A DNA stretch of 64,000 nt, from the NCBI GenBank assembly GCA_049511335.1, contig JBEKYD010000002.1, positions 39,489 through 103,488 on the forward strand, read 5' to 3'. The stretch comes from JBEKYD01 sp049511335. Its GTDB lineage: Bacteria; Acidobacteriota; Terriglobia; Bryobacterales; Bryobacteraceae. This document shows positions 7,951-17,437 of the stretch, in pieces (the stretch's first letter is position 1; each line of letters starts with the position of its first letter). The position numbers and the translations under genes are program-made. Under the pieces are notes generated by a model, which made no database searches, was not told where the DNA came from, and was given only the letters and a program-made list of their open reading frames with translations.

Positions 7951-9105
7951 CTACCCCAAATATCTCCGCAAATCTTCCGTGCGAAAGCAATGTGCCTGCG
8001 CGGAGTCTTGCGTGATGCGGCCCGCGCGCACCAGGTCGGCCAGCGATTGTTCCATGGTCATCATGCCATCCGCCTTGCCCACGGAAATCTGGCTGCGCAA
8101 CTGGTGGTCGTCGCCTTTGCGGATCAGGGCGCGCACGGCGTCGGTCGCGGTCATGATTTCGGTGGCCGGCCAGCGCGACACGCCATCGATGCCGGGAATC
8201 AATTGCTGGGCGATGACGGCGGCCAAGGCCAGCGAGATCTGTTGCCGGATTTGCGGCTGGTTGGCGCTGGGGAAGGAATCCAAAATCCGCGACACCGCCT
8301 GCACTGCGTCGTTGGTGTGCAATGTGGAGAGCACCAGGTGGCCCGTCTCGGCGGCGGTGAGGGCCGTTGCCATGGTCTCGGCGTCGCGCATTTCGCCCAC
8401 CAGAATCACGTCCGGCGACTGGCGCACGATGCTGCGCAGCGTCACCGCGAAATCCGGCGTGTCGCGCCCCACTTCGATCTGTTCCACGATCGAGCTGCGG
8501 TTCGCGTGCTGGTATTCCACCGGATCTTCAATCGTCACCACGTGCGCGGCGCGGCGCGTGTTGACGATATCGATGAGCGCGGCCAGGGTGGAAGTCTTGC
8601 CGCAGCCCGTCGGTCCGGTCACCAGGACCAAGCCCTGCCGCCGCTCGGCGAGTTTGGCCAATGACGTGGGAAGGTGCAGCGATTCGAGCGATGGAATCCG
8701 CGACGGCAGCAGCCGGATGCTGGCCGCCAGCGTGCCGCGCTGGTAGTGCAGGTTGATGCGGAAGCGGCCCAAACCTTCGCGCATGAAGCTGAAATCCACC
8801 GTGCGCTTCTTCTGCAGTTCCTCCATTTGCCCGGGTTCGAGCAGCGGCAGCACGAACGCGCGCACCTCCTCGGCGTCGAGTGGGCCGCCGCTGGCCGTCG
8901 CAAGCGCACCGTTCACTCGCAGCACCGTGGGAGCGCCGGCGATCAAGAGCACGTCGCTGGCATTGCGCCCGGCCGCAAGCTGCAACAGCGCATCGAGCGA
9001 CGCCAGCGATTCGGGGGTGCGGCTGGGCGAGACCTTCTGCTGGCTCGGCGCCGCGCGATTCAGTTCCGCGACAATCTTCGAAAGCTCGCTGTCGTATGCG
9101 GCCAT
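7951..9105 (-). CDS. pilT: PilT/VirB11-type ATPase (type IV pilus retraction)
   Basis: A 384-residue GSPE-family ATPase. An N-terminal PAS-like region contains DVLLIAGAPTVLRVNG; the C-terminal RecA-like domain has Walker A GPTGCGKT (about residue 165), Walker B with DVILVGEMRD, and the histidine box HLVLSTLHTNDA. The final EQSLADLVRAGRIT is typical of PilT. PilT hexamers at the inner membrane power pilus retraction and twitching motility. The start is the ATG at 9103-9105; upstream extension of the frame to 9762 is antisense to the phosphoesterase gene and was rejected. No other pilus gene lies in the window. PilU is an alternative assignment. Confidence 0.9.
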   Translation of the reverse strand: MAAYDSELSKIVAELNRAAPSQQKVSPSRTPESLASLDALLQLAAGRNASDVLLIAGAPTVLRVNGALATASGGPLDAEEVRAFVLPLLEPGQMEELQKKRTVDFSFMREGLGRFRINLHYQRGTLAASIRLLPSRIPSLESLHLPTSLAKLAERRQGLVLVTGPTGCGKTSTLAALIDIVNTRRAAHVVTIEDPVEYQHANRSSIVEQIEVGRDTPDFAVTLRSIVRQSPDVILVGEMRDAETMATALTAAETGHLVLSTLHTNDAVQAVSRILDSFPSANQPQIRQQISLALAAVIAQQLIPGIDGVSRWPATEIMTATDAVRALIRKGDDHQLRSQISVGKADGMMTMEQSLADLVRAGRITQDSAQAHCFRTEDLRRYLG

Positions 9106-9152
9106 GGTTAGGGTTCCTGCCTCAAGTATAAGCAGATTGAAAAGACTCACCA

Positions 9153-9195
9153 GTAGGGCGGACCCCATGGTCCGCGCGGGACGCCCTCGTCCCGC
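9153..9195. repeat. Double-hairpin intergenic repeat (family B)
   Basis: Two adjacent hairpins: GCGGACC-CCAT-GGTCCGC then GCGGGACG-CCCT-CGTCCCGC. The same pair occurs in the opposite orientation at 33025-33066, and a single-hairpin relative at 17363-17385. It lies between the divergent pilT and phosphoesterase genes. Confidence 0.8.
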
Positions 9196-9249
9196 AGCCG
9201 TTTCGCGGAATCGTACCCTCCGCCGCCTTTGCGGTACCATGCATAGAAA

Positions 9250-9846
9250 TTGACGCTGCTGATCTTTTCCGACATCCACAACGATTGGAAAACCATGGAG
9301 CGGCTGCTCGCAACCGAGGCCGATCTTTATATCTCGGCCGGCGACCAAGGCACTTGGGCCAAAGGCCTGGAGCGCGCCGGCGAAGTCCTCAGCGCCCGCG
9401 GCGACAAGGTTTATGTGCTGCCCGGCAATCACGAATCGGCCGAGCAGATAGCGGCCATGTGCGCCCGTTACGGGTTGAACGATTTTCACCAGCGACATTT
9501 GCAGCTCGGCCGCTGGCACGTGGCCGGCTTGGGCTATTCCAGCCCGACCCCATTCAACACTCCGGGGGAATACAGCGAGCCGCAAATGGCCGCGCGCCTC
9601 GAGCGCTTTCGCGAGTTCTCCCCGCTGGTGCTCATTTGCCACGCGCCCCCTTACGGCACGGCGCTCGACCTCGTTCGCCCAGGCTTGCACGCCGGTTCCC
9701 GCTCCATCGCCGAATTCATCGAGACGGCCCAGCCGGAGTACTTCTTCTGCGGCCACATCCATGAAGCCGAGGGAGTGGAAATCCGCATCGGCCGCACCGT
9801 CGCCAGAAACGTCGGCAAGAAAGGGTATCTGCTAGAATTGGATTGA
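9250..9846 (+). CDS. Calcineurin-like metallophosphoesterase
   Basis: A 198-residue protein with the full set of metallophosphoesterase motifs: FSDIHND (D-x-H), SAGD, PGNHE, LICHAPP and CGHIHE. These bind two metal ions and hydrolyse phosphomono- or diesters. Its length and order match the small YfcE-like/archaeal cytoplasmic members. The start is a TTG at 9250, since no ATG or GTG in frame precedes the conserved LLIFSD strand. It ends 5 bases before the prfB start and is probably co-transcribed with it. Confidence 0.87.
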   Translation: MTLLIFSDIHNDWKTMERLLATEADLYISAGDQGTWAKGLERAGEVLSARGDKVYVLPGNHESAEQIAAMCARYGLNDFHQRHLQLGRWHVAGLGYSSPTPFNTPGEYSEPQMAARLERFREFSPLVLICHAPPYGTALDLVRPGLHAGSRSIAEFIETAQPEYFFCGHIHEAEGVEIRIGRTVARNVGKKGYLLELD

Positions 9847-9851
9847 CTCCC

Positions 9852-10986
9852 ATGACAATTGAAGAATTGGAACGCGAATATCAGCCCCTCCGCGAACAGG
9901 CCATCGCCTTGCGGAGGTATCTTTGACGCTCCCGGTCTTCAGCGCAAACTAACCACACTCGAAGAACAGATCGGCAAGCCGGACTTCTGGTCGCAGCCCG
10001 AAAAAAGCCAGAAAGTGATGCAGGACCGCAAGCGCCTGGAGGAATCCATCGCCAACGACGCCCGCGTGCGTTCGCTCACCGAAGATCTGGACACGCTGTT
10101 CGAGCTGGCGCGCGAAGGCGAAAACGTTTCCAGCGACATCGAACAGGGGATCAAACCCTACGGCGAGTTGCTGGATCGTCTCGAAACCGCCATGCTGCTC
10201 TCCGGCGAGAACGATGCGCGCAGCGCCATCGTCACCATACACCCTGGCGCGGGCGGCACCGAAAGCCAGGATTGGGCGGAAATGCTGCTGCGCATGTACC
10301 TGCGCTGGGCGGAGCGGGAAGGCTTCCAGACCGTGATCACCGATCGGCTGGAGGGCGAGGGCGCGGGCATCAAATCCGTCACCTTCGAGGTCAACGGTCC
10401 CAATGCCTACGGCTTGCTGCAATCGGAAATCGGCGTGCATCGCCTGGTGCGCATCTCGCCGTTCGACGCCAATGCCCGCCGCCATACTTCGTTCGCGTCG
10501 GTCTTCGTGTATCCGCAGGTGGACGACGAAATCAGGATCGAAATCAACCTGGACGACCTGCGCATCGACACCTTTCGCTCTTCCGGCGCCGGCGGCCAGC
10601 ACGTCAATATGACCGATTCGGCGGTCCGCATCACCCATTTCCCCACCGGCATCGTGGTGCAGTGCCAGAACGAACGCTCGCAGCACAAGAACCGCGATTC
10701 GGCGATGAAGCAACTGCGCGCCCGGCTCTACGAATTCGAGCTGGAGAAAAAGCGCGAAGAGACGCGCAAAACCGAGGATTCCAAGCTCGATATCAACTTC
10801 GGCAGCCAGATTCGCAATTACGTGTTGGCGCCGTACCGCTTAGTGAAAGATCTCCGCAGTAAGCTTGCCTTGGGCGACGTGGATCGCGTTCTGGAAGGCG
10901 GTCTCGACCCCCTCATTCACACCTACCTGGTATGGCGCAAGACCGGCAAGACCGCCGGTGACGACAAGGACGAACCGCTCGAATGA
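9852..10986 (+). CDS. prfB: Peptide chain release factor 2, programmed +1 frameshift
   Basis: RF2 terminates translation at UGA and UAA. The first 24 codons run from ATG 9852 to CTT 9921-9923 and are followed by an in-frame TGA (9924-9926); the rest of the protein is in the +1 frame from 9925 to 10986, giving 377 residues, a normal RF2 length. The peptide anticodon region (ISPFDANARRH, SPF for UGA) and the catalytic GGQ in SSGAGGQHVNMTDSA are both present. The frameshift lets RF2 control its own synthesis. A naive frame from 9859 gives a wrong N-terminus. Confidence 0.96.
9913..9927 (+). promoter_or_regulatory. prfB programmed frameshift site
   Basis: GGAGG (9913-9917), TAT, CTT, TGA, C. The internal Shine-Dalgarno-like sequence sits 3 bases before the slippery CTT-T, the same arrangement as E. 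coli prfB; slippage by one base on CTT bypasses the UGA codon read by RF2 itself. Confidence 0.95.
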
Positions 10987-10998
10987 CGCGACCTTCAG

Positions 10999-11028
10999 GG
11001 TGGCACAGGCTTCAGCCTGTGAAATTCC
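10999..11028. repeat. Short palindromic repeat (family C)
   Basis: Contains the palindrome CACAGGCT-TC-AGCCTGTG flanked by GGTGG and AAA. It lies in the prfB-tsaC gap. Two further copies are inside the membrane-protein gene at 50613-50678. Confidence 0.75.
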
Positions 11029-11062
11029 AGAGGGTCACGACGGCACCGGCTCGACAATTCCT

Positions 11063-11944
11063 ATGAGCGTCGCCGAGGCCGCCCGCTTGATCCGTGCCGG
11101 CCGCCTGGTGGCGTTTCCCACCGAAACCGTCTACGGCCTCGGCGCCAATGCGCTCGATGCCGCCGCGGTGGAAAGAATCTTCGCCGCCAAAGGCCGCCCG
11201 CGCTCGAGCCCCTTGATCGTGCACGTAGATTCCGTCGAAATGGCCCGGCGCTACGTCACCGAGTGGCCCGCCGCGGCGGAAACTTTGGCGCGGCATTATT
11301 GGCCCGGCCCGCTCACCCTGGTGCTGCCCAAGCAGCCGGAAATTCCCGATGTAGTGACGGCCGGTCTCCCTACCGTGGGGATCCGCATCCCGGCCCATCC
11401 CCTGGCCCTTGCGCTGATCCGCGAGGCGGCCGTTCCGATCGCCGCGCCCAGCGCCAATCGCTTCACCGAGCTTTCCCCCACCGCCGCCGGCCACGTGCCG
11501 GAAGCTCTCGCCGATTATCTGCTCGATGGAGGTCCGGCCCGCGTGGGCATCGAATCCACCGTGCTTTCCCTCGCCGGACCGCCCACGCTGCTCCGTCCAG
11601 GCGTCATCCCGCTGCCGCGGATCGAAGCCCTAATCGGCGCGGTCGCAACCTTCGCCGCGCCGGCGGAAGGCGCGCATCCTTCCCCTGGGATGCATGCCCG
11701 CCACTACCGGCCCACCACGCCGCTCTATCTACTGCCGCACGACGCCCCCACGCCGCCCGGCCGCGGCCGATGGCTTCGACTCGGACCCGAAATGTCAACC
11801 GATCCGCTCGCCTATGCCGCCGCGCTGTACGATATACTCCACCGCCTCGACCAGGAGCATCTCGATTGGATCGCCGTGGAAAAACCGCCGGAAACGCCCG
11901 AGTGGGCGGGAGTTCTGGATCGCCTGCGCCGCGCGGCTTGCTGA
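11063..11944 (+). CDS. tsaC: L-threonylcarbamoyladenylate synthase (Sua5/YrdC, long form)
   Basis: A 293-residue protein that makes threonylcarbamoyl-AMP from threonine, bicarbonate and ATP, the first step of t6A37 tRNA modification. The YrdC domain (about 1-200) shows AFPTETVYGLGANA, KGRPRSSPLIVHV, HYWPGPLTLVLP and APSANRFTELSPT. The linker SPGMHARHYRPTTPLYLL and the C-terminal Sua5 domain (about 225-293) mark the long Sua5 type. The start is ATG 11063; the frame extends upstream but overlaps prfB antiparallel to its codon pattern. It follows prfB after 76 bases holding a family C repeat. Confidence 0.92.
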   Translation: MSVAEAARLIRAGRLVAFPTETVYGLGANALDAAAVERIFAAKGRPRSSPLIVHVDSVEMARRYVTEWPAAAETLARHYWPGPLTLVLPKQPEIPDVVTAGLPTVGIRIPAHPLALALIREAAVPIAAPSANRFTELSPTAAGHVPEALADYLLDGGPARVGIESTVLSLAGPPTLLRPGVIPLPRIEALIGAVATFAAPAEGAHPSPGMHARHYRPTTPLYLLPHDAPTPPGRGRWLRLGPEMSTDPLAYAAALYDILHRLDQEHLDWIAVEKPPETPEWAGVLDRLRRAAC

Positions 11945-12012
11945 CGCGCGCTCGCCCAACAAAGGGTGGCCGGCATCGTTCCCATGCGCCCCGTTGCTAA
12001 AATTGCCCCTTC

Positions 12013-13932
12013 ATGGCCCTGATCCTGCTCCTGCCCCTCGCTTTCGCCGCCTTGTTTCTAGCAGTCGAAAGCGAAGGCTACCGGGACCGCTTTCTGCGCG
12101 CGGCGGTCGCGTTCGGTGTTGCGGCTTGGGCACTGGTGGAGCTTCTGAGCCTGCCGAGCGCGGTCACCCGATGGGCTCTCGCGGTGGCGTGGCTGCTGGT
12201 CGCGGTGGCTGCCTTCCTGCGCCGCCGCCCGATCAATCTTCCGCGCCTGAAGCCGGATCCGGTAGTCGTCGTGTGCCTCGCCGGATGCGTTACCGTGGCC
12301 GTGTTTACCGGCTTGCTGGCCGTGCTCAGTCCGCCCAACAGCACCGATGCCATGGCCTATCACTTACCGCGCGTGGTGTACTGGGCGGAGCAATCGAGCG
12401 TACGCTTCTTTCCTACCCCCTACCTGAATCAAATCATGCTGCAGCCCATGGCCGAATATCTCATGCTGCACGCGTATCTGCTGGCCGGCGGCGATTGGTT
12501 CCTCAACCTGGTGCAATGGTCGTCGTCGATAGGCGCCATGGTGGGCGTATCGCTGGTAGCGCGCGAGTTGGGCGCGGACGCCCGCGGTCAGGCCCTGGCA
12601 GCATTGGTTTCAGCCACCATCCCGGCGGGCATTCTGGCTTCTTCGGGGGCCAAGAACGATTACGTGCTGGCCATGTGGCTCGTGGCGGCGGTTTACTTCG
12701 CCGCCCGCGTAGGCGCCGCCCGCTGGAAGTGGGATGCCGTCTGCCTGGGTTGCGCTTTCGGTCTGGCGCTCGATACCAAAGCTACGGCCTATCTATTTAT
12801 GCCCGCCCTAGTGGCCGTGGCATGGTGGGCGGGTGCGCGTTCGGGCGCGCGCGCCATGCCGCGAGTCTGGCGCAGCACCCGGGATTGGCGCCCGCCTCAC
12901 CCGCTGGTTTGCCCCGCGATCACCCTTGCTTGCGCGCTCGCCATCGATACACCGCTCTTTATCCGCAACTACCGCTTGAGCCGCTCGCCGCTCGGTTTCG
13001 ATTCCGCCCATGGCGATGGTGCCTTCCGCTGGCGCAACGATCGGCTCGGTTGGAAACCGCTCGTCTCCAACGCCCTGCGTAATTTTTCCGATCAGCTCGG
13101 GGCGCGCAGCCAGCGTTGGAATCAAGGCGTCTATGGCTTCGTCGTCGCCGTGCACAAAAAGCTCCGCATCGATTGGAACGATCCCGCCACCACCTGGCCA
13201 TGGGCCGTATTCGCTCCGCCGGTCAACGCCAATCATGAAGCCAACGCGCCCAACCGCTGGCAATTGCTGCTGCTCGCCTTGGCCGTGCTCGCGGCCATTC
13301 GCAGGCACAACGCCCTGTGGCTCTGGTACACCGCGGCGCTGGCGTTCGGCTTCCTCGCCTTCTGCGAGTATCTGAAGTGGCAACCGTTTCTGGCGCGTCT
13401 GTTCCTGCCGCTGCTGGTGGCCTCGGCGCCGCTCATGGGTGCGGTATTCGGGCGGTGGCGCGCGCCGTTCGCCATCCTTCTGTCTCTGTTTCTGCTCAAC
13501 AATGCGCGGCCGGTGCTGTTCCAAAACTGGGTGCGCCCGTGGAGCGGGCCGCACAGCGTCCTCCACGCCGATCGCGACCAGGAATATTTTGCGGATCTGG
13601 GCTCGTGGAAAAATGCGCCGTCATATTTCAGCGCCGTGTCGCTCCTCGGCCATTCCGGCTGCGGCGTGATTGGCATCGATATTACCAACCTCACCGTCGA
13701 GTACCCGCTCCAGGCCCTGTTACGCGAGCGCAATCCCGGCGCGCGCTTCCTCCACACCGGCGTGACCAACGTCACCCGGCGCTACCCGCCTCCAGTAGCC
13801 GCGACTCCCTGCGCCGTAGTCTGCCTGGACTGCATCGGCGACGCGAAACGCCTGAGCCTCTATGCCGGCTTTTCCAAGAGCACCACCATCGGCCGCTTCG
13901 TCGTGTTTTATGGCCAGGGCTTCGCCCCTTGA
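12013..13932 (+). CDS. Polytopic membrane protein, glycosyltransferase family 39-like
   Basis: A 639-residue inner-membrane protein with roughly ten or more hydrophobic segments, beginning with MALILLLPLAFAALFLAV. The loop after the second or third helix has the acidic SPPNSTDAMAYHLPRVVYWAEQ, and PYLNQIMLQPMAEYL follows, as in GT39/ArnT-like lipid-linked sugar transferases. About 150 C-terminal residues form a soluble domain (GHSGCGVIGIDITNLTVEYP). The donor and acceptor are unknown. It is followed by a 23-bp inverted repeat that separates it from the convergent VPS10-like gene. Confidence 0.75.
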   Translation: MALILLLPLAFAALFLAVESEGYRDRFLRAAVAFGVAAWALVELLSLPSAVTRWALAVAWLLVAVAAFLRRRPINLPRLKPDPVVVVCLAGCVTVAVFTGLLAVLSPPNSTDAMAYHLPRVVYWAEQSSVRFFPTPYLNQIMLQPMAEYLMLHAYLLAGGDWFLNLVQWSSSIGAMVGVSLVARELGADARGQALAALVSATIPAGILASSGAKNDYVLAMWLVAAVYFAARVGAARWKWDAVCLGCAFGLALDTKATAYLFMPALVAVAWWAGARSGARAMPRVWRSTRDWRPPHPLVCPAITLACALAIDTPLFIRNYRLSRSPLGFDSAHGDGAFRWRNDRLGWKPLVSNALRNFSDQLGARSQRWNQGVYGFVVAVHKKLRIDWNDPATTWPWAVFAPPVNANHEANAPNRWQLLLLALAVLAAIRRHNALWLWYTAALAFGFLAFCEYLKWQPFLARLFLPLLVASAPLMGAVFGRWRAPFAILLSLFLLNNARPVLFQNWVRPWSGPHSVLHADRDQEYFADLGSWKNAPSYFSAVSLLGHSGCGVIGIDITNLTVEYPLQALLRERNPGARFLHTGVTNVTRRYPPPVAATPCAVVCLDCIGDAKRLSLYAGFSKSTTIGRFVVFYGQGFAP

Positions 13933-13937
13933 ATTAG

Positions 13938-13990
13938 GGCAAGCTAAAGCATGCCCCACCAAGCCGGGGTGGGGCATGCTTTAGCTTGCC
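13938..13990. terminator. 23-bp perfect inverted repeat between convergent genes (family D)
   Basis: Arms 13938-13960 and 13968-13990 are exact reverse complements with a 7-base loop. The stem would stop transcription from either side, although no long T-tract follows. A single diverged arm (GGTGGGGCATGCTTCAGCTT core) occurs at 27808-27830, so this is a dispersed repeat. Confidence 0.7.
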
Positions 13991-14015
13991 TTACCTGAAA
14001 CCGGCTTGCACCGCC

Positions 14016-17000
14016 CTACTGCGGCCGCATCCAAATATCTTCCAGCACATCCACCGAAGACGTCAGCGTCTGCCCGCCCACCGTCAGCCGCACAAAGTAA
14101 GTCCCGGGCTGCACCGGACTTCCTTGCGGTGCGCCGAAGCCGAAAAATCCGCCGGCGCGTCCACCGCCGGCGACGAACGGGACCGGCCCACCACCGCGTC
14201 CGCCACGGCCACCACCGCCGCCGCCGCCAAAACCGCGGACCACGACCCCGCCGCTCTGGCTGCCGGGCCCCAACGCAGGTTCAGCGCCCGGAGGCTCGGT
14301 CGCCAGAGGGCCGCCGAAACCACCCCCGCCTCCGCGTCCGCCGCGCCCAGCGTTGGCGCCCGCCGGCGGAGCCGGGCCCAGCATGTTCCACTGGAAGCGG
14401 TTCATGCCCTCTTTGATGTCCACATCCATGGTGCTGAGGACCTTATCGCTCTGCAGGAACTCCACCTTAGCTTTGCCAAGCTCGCCCTTGGCCCAAATGC
14501 TGATGGCCGTGCCGCCTTGTGGGTTCGGTGCTTTGAATTCCCGATTGGCGGCGTGCCGCTGCGCCTCCGGATCGTTCTTCCACTGAATGGCCGGCCGCGG
14601 ATCGAATAGAATCAGGCTGCGGTCGTCACCCGCCTTGAGATGCTCCAGCGGAGTGATGTCGTCGGCAATCCAGATTGAGCGCCCATGCGTGCCTACAATC
14701 AAGTCGCGGTCGCGCGGATGGATCAGAATGTCGTCCACGCGCACGCTCGGCATGCCGGTCATGAACTTCTCCCAGCGGCTGCCGCCGTCGAGCGTCACAA
14801 ACAACCCGAACTCCGTCCCCACGAACAGCAACCGCGGGTTGTCGTAATCCTCCCGCAGCGCGTTGATGTTTCCCATCTCCGGCAGATTGCCCGTCACATT
14901 CGTCCACGTTTTGCCGTAATCGGTGGTCTTGAACAGATACGGCTTCCAATCGTCGTTGCGATGGTTATCGAGCGCCACGTAAGCCGTGGCGGGGTCGAAG
15001 TGCGAAGGCTCGATGCGCGAAACCTGCACGTAACCCTTGGGCGCGTCGCTGATGTTATCGATGACGTTGATGAAAGTCTCGCCGCCATCCTGGCTCAACT
15101 GCAAATTGCCATCGTCGGTGCCGATCCAAATCACGCCTGGTTTCGATGGAGATTCGCGCACCTGCGTCGCCAACGAACCGGCCGAATACCCGTCGTGCTT
15201 TTCGGCCATCGGTTTATCGCCGCTCACTTCCATGATGGACATCTTCGGCGCCCAGCGGTCCACATTCTTGCTCAAGTCCGTCGGATTCATCCACCACGTG
15301 TCTCCGCGATTGTTCGACTTAAAGAAAAACTGCGCCGCCATATAAACCACCTCCGGGTTATGCGGCGAGATCTCGAACGGAGCGTTCCAGTAAAAGCGGA
15401 ATGTTTCGGCCTTGTCCGGCGGGTTTACGATGTTCAAGGGACCGCCGCGGCCGCCGAATCCGCCGCCACCCCCGCCCGCAGCCCCGCCGCGTCCTCCTTC
15501 CGCCGCTTGCGGTGCACCGTTGGCCGGGTCGCTCCCGGCGTTCCTCGTCGAAGTCGTGGTTCCCGATGGCGGTGCGCTTGCCGCCGCCGCGTTAGCCTCC
15601 GCATCCGTGCCGCCGCGTCCGGGCCCCAGCGAGGGCCGAATGCTCTTCTGCGTGCCAGCGCGCATATCGTGCCGGCTCATCGAGCCATCCTGCGATTCGG
15701 CATACACAATCGCCCAATCCGTAGGATCTTGCCGGGTATAGAAACCGTCGCCGCCCGCCACCTGGAACCAGTCCGTATTCACCGGCCCGATGGTGGAGCG
15801 AAGCGCGCTCGGCCCGCACCAGGCGTTGTTATCCTGCAACCCGCCGCAGACATAATAAGGCCGGCGCATATCCGCCGAAACCTGGTAGAACTGCCCCACC
15901 GGCATGTCGTTGTGGAAGTCCCAGCGATAGCCGCCGTCGTTGCTCACGTCGATGCCGCCGTCGTGCCCTACCCATACCGTGCGCGGGTCCTTGGGATTGA
16001 TCCAGATCGCGTGGTAGTCGGTATGCGACGCGTCCAGGCCCTTCCATGTCTTGCCGCCATCGAGCGACATCTGCGCTGGGGTACCGCCCACGAAGAGCTT
16101 CTTATCGTTGACCGGGTCCACGCGAATCTGGCTGAAATAGGTTGGGCGTTGGTTCTGGTTGCTCATGAACTGCCAGGTCTTGCCGCCATCGTCGGAGCGG
16201 AACACGCCGCTCCCGTTGGGGTTGGGCGGAGCCGCCGCGCCTCGGCCGGCGCCGCCTCTACCGCCGCCACCGGCTTCCCCAGTCGGTGTCTCGCCGCCTT
16301 CTACCGGGCCGCGGCCGCCGCGCGCCGGGCCGCCTTCAGCCGTCGTACCGCCGCCCGTTCCGGCGCTCGCGCCCGCTTCCACCTGGGCGTAAATGGTGCT
16401 GGGTTTGGCGCGGAAGATGGAAATCGCAATTCGCCCGAAGATGCCGTCCTTTGGCTTCGGCCAGCCTGGGCCGTCCAGCTTGGTCCAACTGTTGCCGCCA
16501 TCCACGGATTTCCACAACGCGCTTCCGGCGCCGCCGCCGTTATACCCCCACCACGTGCGCTGCCGCTGGAACGACGAAGCGTAAACGATCTTCGAGTTCG
16601 ACGGATCGATGGCCACGTCGTTGAACCCCGTGTAGGGGTCCATGTATTTGGCCAGCTTCCAAGTCTTGCCGCCATCGGTCGTCTTATACAGGCCGCGCTC
16701 CGGATTGGGTCCGAACAGATGACCGGGCGACGCTACGAACACAATGTTGGGGTTGGTCGGGTCGACGGCAATGCGGTTGATCGATTGCACCTGTTCGAGC
16801 CCCAGGTGGTTCCACGTCTTGCCGCCATCGGTGGTGCCCCACATCCCATCGCCGATCGAAGAGCTTTGCCGGTTATTGGCCTCGCCCGTGCCGACATAAA
16901 CGATGTTCGGGTCCGACGGAGCGATCCCGATCGCGCCGATCGATTCGTTCGGCATGGTGTCGAACAGCGACCGCCAGAAAATTCCGCCGTCGGTCGATTT

Positions 17001-17273
17001 CCATAGACCGCCCGTGGCAAAGCCCACGTAAACGATCATCGGGTCTTTTTCGGAACCCTGAATGTCGTCCACACGCCCCGCCATGGTGGCGGGCCCGATC
17101 GGCCGGAACGAGAATCCCCGCAAGATCGGGTCGGTGGAAGCGTTGATGACAGGCGGAACCGGTTCTTGCGCCGCGCCCTGCTCTTGCGTGTGGCCGGGCA
17201 AGCCCAAAACGAAGCCGATTACGAGAGCCGCGAAAAGCGTCCCGAGGTGTTGATACACGGACCTAGCAAGCAT
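14016..17273 (-). CDS. Secreted VPS10/sortilin-like BNR (Asp-box) repeat protein
   Basis: A 1,085-residue exported protein. A hydrophobic signal segment (FAALVIGFVLGLPGHTQ) precedes multiple Asp-box propeller repeats of the S-x-D-x-G-x-T-W type: STDGGIFW, TTDGGKTW (several), SVDGGNSW, SDDGGKTW, SQDGGETF, TTDYGKTW, TLDGGSRW. This is the sortilin/VPS10-like or BNR glycosidase-like fold, usually annotated as a glycosyl hydrolase or sialidase, but no catalytic residues were identified. Gly/Arg/Ala-rich low-complexity stretches occur in loops near residues 300-340, 590-640 and 970-1050. The start is taken at ATG 17271-17273; a GTG at 17300 would add nine residues. Confidence 0.82.
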   Translation of the reverse strand: MLARSVYQHLGTLFAALVIGFVLGLPGHTQEQGAAQEPVPPVINASTDPILRGFSFRPIGPATMAGRVDDIQGSEKDPMIVYVGFATGGLWKSTDGGIFWRSLFDTMPNESIGAIGIAPSDPNIVYVGTGEANNRQSSSIGDGMWGTTDGGKTWNHLGLEQVQSINRIAVDPTNPNIVFVASPGHLFGPNPERGLYKTTDGGKTWKLAKYMDPYTGFNDVAIDPSNSKIVYASSFQRQRTWWGYNGGGAGSALWKSVDGGNSWTKLDGPGWPKPKDGIFGRIAISIFRAKPSTIYAQVEAGASAGTGGGTTAEGGPARGGRGPVEGGETPTGEAGGGGRGGAGRGAAAPPNPNGSGVFRSDDGGKTWQFMSNQNQRPTYFSQIRVDPVNDKKLFVGGTPAQMSLDGGKTWKGLDASHTDYHAIWINPKDPRTVWVGHDGGIDVSNDGGYRWDFHNDMPVGQFYQVSADMRRPYYVCGGLQDNNAWCGPSALRSTIGPVNTDWFQVAGGDGFYTRQDPTDWAIVYAESQDGSMSRHDMRAGTQKSIRPSLGPGRGGTDAEANAAAASAPPSGTTTSTRNAGSDPANGAPQAAEGGRGGAAGGGGGGFGGRGGPLNIVNPPDKAETFRFYWNAPFEISPHNPEVVYMAAQFFFKSNNRGDTWWMNPTDLSKNVDRWAPKMSIMEVSGDKPMAEKHDGYSAGSLATQVRESPSKPGVIWIGTDDGNLQLSQDGGETFINVIDNISDAPKGYVQVSRIEPSHFDPATAYVALDNHRNDDWKPYLFKTTDYGKTWTNVTGNLPEMGNINALREDYDNPRLLFVGTEFGLFVTLDGGSRWEKFMTGMPSVRVDDILIHPRDRDLIVGTHGRSIWIADDITPLEHLKAGDDRSLILFDPRPAIQWKNDPEAQRHAANREFKAPNPQGGTAISIWAKGELGKAKVEFLQSDKVLSTMDVDIKEGMNRFQWNMLGPAPPAGANAGRGGRGGGGGFGGPLATEPPGAEPALGPGSQSGGVVVRGFGGGGGGGRGGRGGGPVPFVAGGGRAGGFFGFGAPQGSPVQPGTYFVRLTVGGQTLTSSVDVLEDIWMRPQ

Positions 17274-17362
17274 ATTGGTGAATAATGTACCACGCGCCAC
17301 CTGGGTCTACTATTTCGAATAGTGCCGTGCGCCGTTAGACGCGCGATTCGCCAGAATTCGTG

Positions 17363-17385
17363 GGGCGGACCCCCGGGGTCCGCCC
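17363..17385. repeat. Single-hairpin member of repeat family B
   Basis: GGGCGGACCCC-CGG-type palindrome ending GGTCCGCCC, upstream of the VPS10-like gene and downstream of the nucleotidyltransferase gene. It shares the first hairpin with 9153-9195. Confidence 0.7.
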
Positions 17386-17437
17386 TACAACTTATGCGGA
17401 TGTATCACGGGCACAAAAGTATGCGGCATTAGCCTCG

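Noticed and set aside
9106..9762. N-terminal extension of PilT
   Set aside because: The upstream part of this minus frame is antisense to the phosphoesterase gene and lacks PilT features; the conserved N-terminus begins near 9105.
10865..11062. Earlier start for tsaC
   Set aside because: The extension overlaps prfB in another frame and has no YrdC features; ATG 11063 directly precedes the conserved domain.
14685..17006. Long plus-strand open frame (773 codons) opposite the VPS10-like gene
   Set aside because: It is histidine/arginine-rich antisense of a GC-rich coding region; the minus-strand protein has a signal peptide and repeated Asp boxes, so this is a shadow.
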